This document shows, piece by piece, positions 41,677 to 43,345 of a stretch of 43,345 bases of DNA (positions are counted from its first letter, which is position 1; each line of letters begins with the position of its first letter). A model generated the notes under the pieces. The model was not told where the DNA came from. It did not search any database and worked only from the letters and a program-made list of their open reading frames with translations. The stretch lies in the NCBI RefSeq assembly GCF_014695975.1, contig NZ_JACJPI010000077.1, positions 1-43,345 of the forward strand. Direction: 5' to 3'. The translations under genes were made by a program, and so were the position numbers. The stretch comes from Leptolyngbya sp. FACHB-321 (lineage in GTDB: Bacteria > Cyanobacteriota > Cyanobacteriia > Leptolyngbyales > Leptolyngbyaceae).

Positions 41677-43345
41677 GTTGTCCCCACGAGCGTGGGGGTG
41701 CCCCGCGCTGTCTCTTCATACGCTTGCAGCCGTTGCCCGTTGTCCCCACGAGCGTGGGGGTGCCCCGTAAGTGAAGCACAACATCAGCGAGACAGAGAAG
41801 TTGTCCCCACGAGCGTGGGGGTGCCCCGGCTAATTGGGAACTGAAAATCCACTTTCTTGAACGTTGTCCCCACGAGCGTGGGGGTGCCCCGGATGGTGTC
41901 ATTCCGCCGCTTGCCTCATCGCCGTTGTCCCCACGAGCGTGGGGGTGCCCCGCAGGCTTAACCCAGTCTGAGCAAACCCGTTGAGCGTTGTCCCCACGAG
42001 CGTGGGGGTGCCCCGTCATTTTGTCGCTGACGGCAGTAAGTGTGACGGTTGTCCCCACGAGCGTGGGGGTGCCCCGGTCTTAACGACTTTATAGGGGCAC
42101 TCAAGAACCGTTGTCCCCACGAGCGTGGGGGTGCCCCGACTCGCGCCGATTTGCAACAGTCGAAGCGGTGGTTGTCCCCACGAGCGTGGGGGTGCCCCGG
42201 ATGATATGCGATCGCGCGGGCTAGAGAGTCCCGTTGTCCCCACGAGCGTGGGGGTGCCCCGTTATCTACTGGGTCAGTCGGTTGCTCAGGATTCGTTGTC
42301 CCCACGAGCGTGGGGGTGCCCCGCGATCGCGGTTCGTCAGCAACGACTTAGGAGCGTTGTCCCCACGAGCGTGGGGGTGCCCCGTAATAAACGTTGCGCC
42401 ATGAGATTGGCAGTTCTGTTGTCCCCACGAGCGTGGGGGTGCCCCGGGGCGATCGCGCAATATTGCAGCACTCTTGCCGTTGTCCCCACGAGCGTGGGGG
42501 TGCCCCGTCTGTGATTGTGGAAGCCGTTTGATTATGGGCGTTGTCCCCACGAGCGTGGGGGTGCCCCGCCAAACAGCCACGCTTCAAACGCAAGGGCGAT
42601 CAGTTGTCCCCACGAGCGTGGGGGTGCCCCGAACGCGTCGGTGATGAGCAAAGAGCAGACGGGGTTGTCCCCACGAGCGTGGGGGTGCCCCGGTGTGCTC
42701 GTTACCGTTGGTATGCCCTGAGTCGTTGTCCCCACGAGCGTGGGGGTGCCCCGGGACTAGTGTTCACGCTTCAATGTGCCGTTGCGTTGTCCCCACGAGC
42801 GTGGGGGTGCCCTGTCAATCTTCAATAGTGACTCTTCATAAATGGTGTTGTCCCCACGAGCGTGGGGGTGCCCCAGCTGGTTCCCGTACTTAGTTACGGG
42901 TGAGTCCTCGTTGTCCCCACGAGCGTGGGGGTGCCCCGGGTATGTCGTGCCCTACTCCCACCACTACGCCGTTGTCCCCACGAGCGTGGGGGTGCCCCGT
43001 TGGTGGCACCTTCCCGACTGATTCGCTTGCGTTGTCCCCACGAGCGTGGGGGTGCCCCGCGCAACTTGACCCCAAACCCATGCAGTCGGAGATCGTTGTC
43101 CCCACGAGCGTGGGGGTGCCCCGTAGCTAATGATTTGAGAACAGTCTTCAGATGGCGTTGTCCCCACGAGCGTGGGGGTGCCCCGGTGGTTGCAAAACTG
43201 CGGAATCTTGCGGGTCAGTTGTCCCCACGAGCGTGGGGGTGCCCCGTTAGCATTCTGAGTGGCAGTCCACCCGCTGCCGTTGTCCCCACGAGCGTGGGGG
43301 TGCCCCGGATGGGCAGCAGCACCGGGAAAGGCAAAAGACGTTGTC
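41677..43345 (+). CRISPR. type I-E CRISPR array, 27 complete repeats plus a partial 28th
   Basis: The 29-base repeat begins GTTGTCCCCACGAG and ends GTGCCCCG, with a CCCCACG/CGTGGGG stem. Full copies start at 41677, 41739, 41800, 41863, 41924, 41987, 42048, 42110, 42171, 42233, 42295, 42356, 42418, 42479, 42540, 42603, 42664, 42725, 42786, 42847, 42910, 42971, 43031, 43095, 43157, 43218 and 43279; another starts at 43340 and runs off the window. All are identical except copies 19 (ends CCCTG) and 20 (ends CCCCA). The 27 spacers are 31-35 nt, mostly 32. Stem orientation suggests plus-strand transcription from the cas2 side. Peptides such as GAPPRSWGQ read in this DNA are artefacts. Confidence 0.98.

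Noticed and set aside
41660-43167. Long repetitive ORFs on both strands encoding GAPPRSWGQ and GHPHARGDN motifs
   Set aside because: They are read-through of the CRISPR repeat and have no start signals or biological sense.
41677-43345. Self-targeting spacers within the window
   Set aside because: Reading the spacers against the window by eye showed no clear match; a proper alignment is needed before claiming any.

Overview
This window looks like part of a cyanobacterial plasmid or plasmid-like accessory element, probably from a filamentous species. The HIP1 octamer GCGATCGC occurs throughout, including inside CRISPR spacers. The gene content is replicon maintenance and defence: ParA/ParB, two tyrosine recombinases, a primase-polymerase-like replication protein, Uma2, and many PD-(D/E)XK nucleases. 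I see no rRNA, no intact tRNA and no core metabolism.

Layout. 0-3 kb: a MITE-like element with 33-bp inverted ends, a GlsB/YeaQ-type membrane protein and two unassigned genes. 3.1-6.7 kb: a minus-strand block of YhcG-type nuclease, short tyrosine recombinase, ParA and ParB with overlapping ends. 6.7-10.3 kb: an AT-richer island with palindromic repeats (one set of four at exactly 40-bp period), a DUF559-like nuclease gene with integron-cassette-like flanks, and a type II restriction-modification pair. 10.3-17.5 kb: a STAND-type ATPase with TPRs, two small exported or membrane proteins, a DUF262/HNH (GmrSD-like) protein and another DUF559-like nuclease. 17.7-22.4 kb: a prim-pol replication protein, an Uma2/small-protein/ribbon-helix-helix cassette and a helix-turn-helix pair. 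22.4-24.8 kb: AT-rich, gene-poor, with short repeats and palindromes, possibly an origin or recombination region. 24.8-31.1 kb: a 594-residue tyrosine recombinase, a three-module DNA-binding protein, an unknown gene coupled to a putative PD-(D/E)XK nuclease, and an SNase-like protein lacking the usual catalytic Glu. 31.7-43.3 kb: a WYL regulator, a truncated cas3 remnant, and a complete but reordered type I-E CRISPR-Cas locus (cas7-cas5-cas6e-cas8e-cas11, then cas3-cas1-cas2), followed by an array of 27 complete repeats that runs off the window end.

How the genes fit together. ParAB, the recombinases and the prim-pol protein would maintain and replicate the element. The R-M pair, STAND ATPase, DUF262 protein, YhcG and DUF559-like nucleases and type I-E CRISPR form layered defence. 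The most unusual points are a 70-codon antisense ORF that exactly fills the cas11-cas3 junction, the relic cas3 start upstream of cas7 that suggests how the operon was rearranged, a 22-bp cas2-to-array gap, and the 40-bp-period palindrome array next to a cassette-like nuclease gene. Function calls come from motif recognition by eye; no database search was run.
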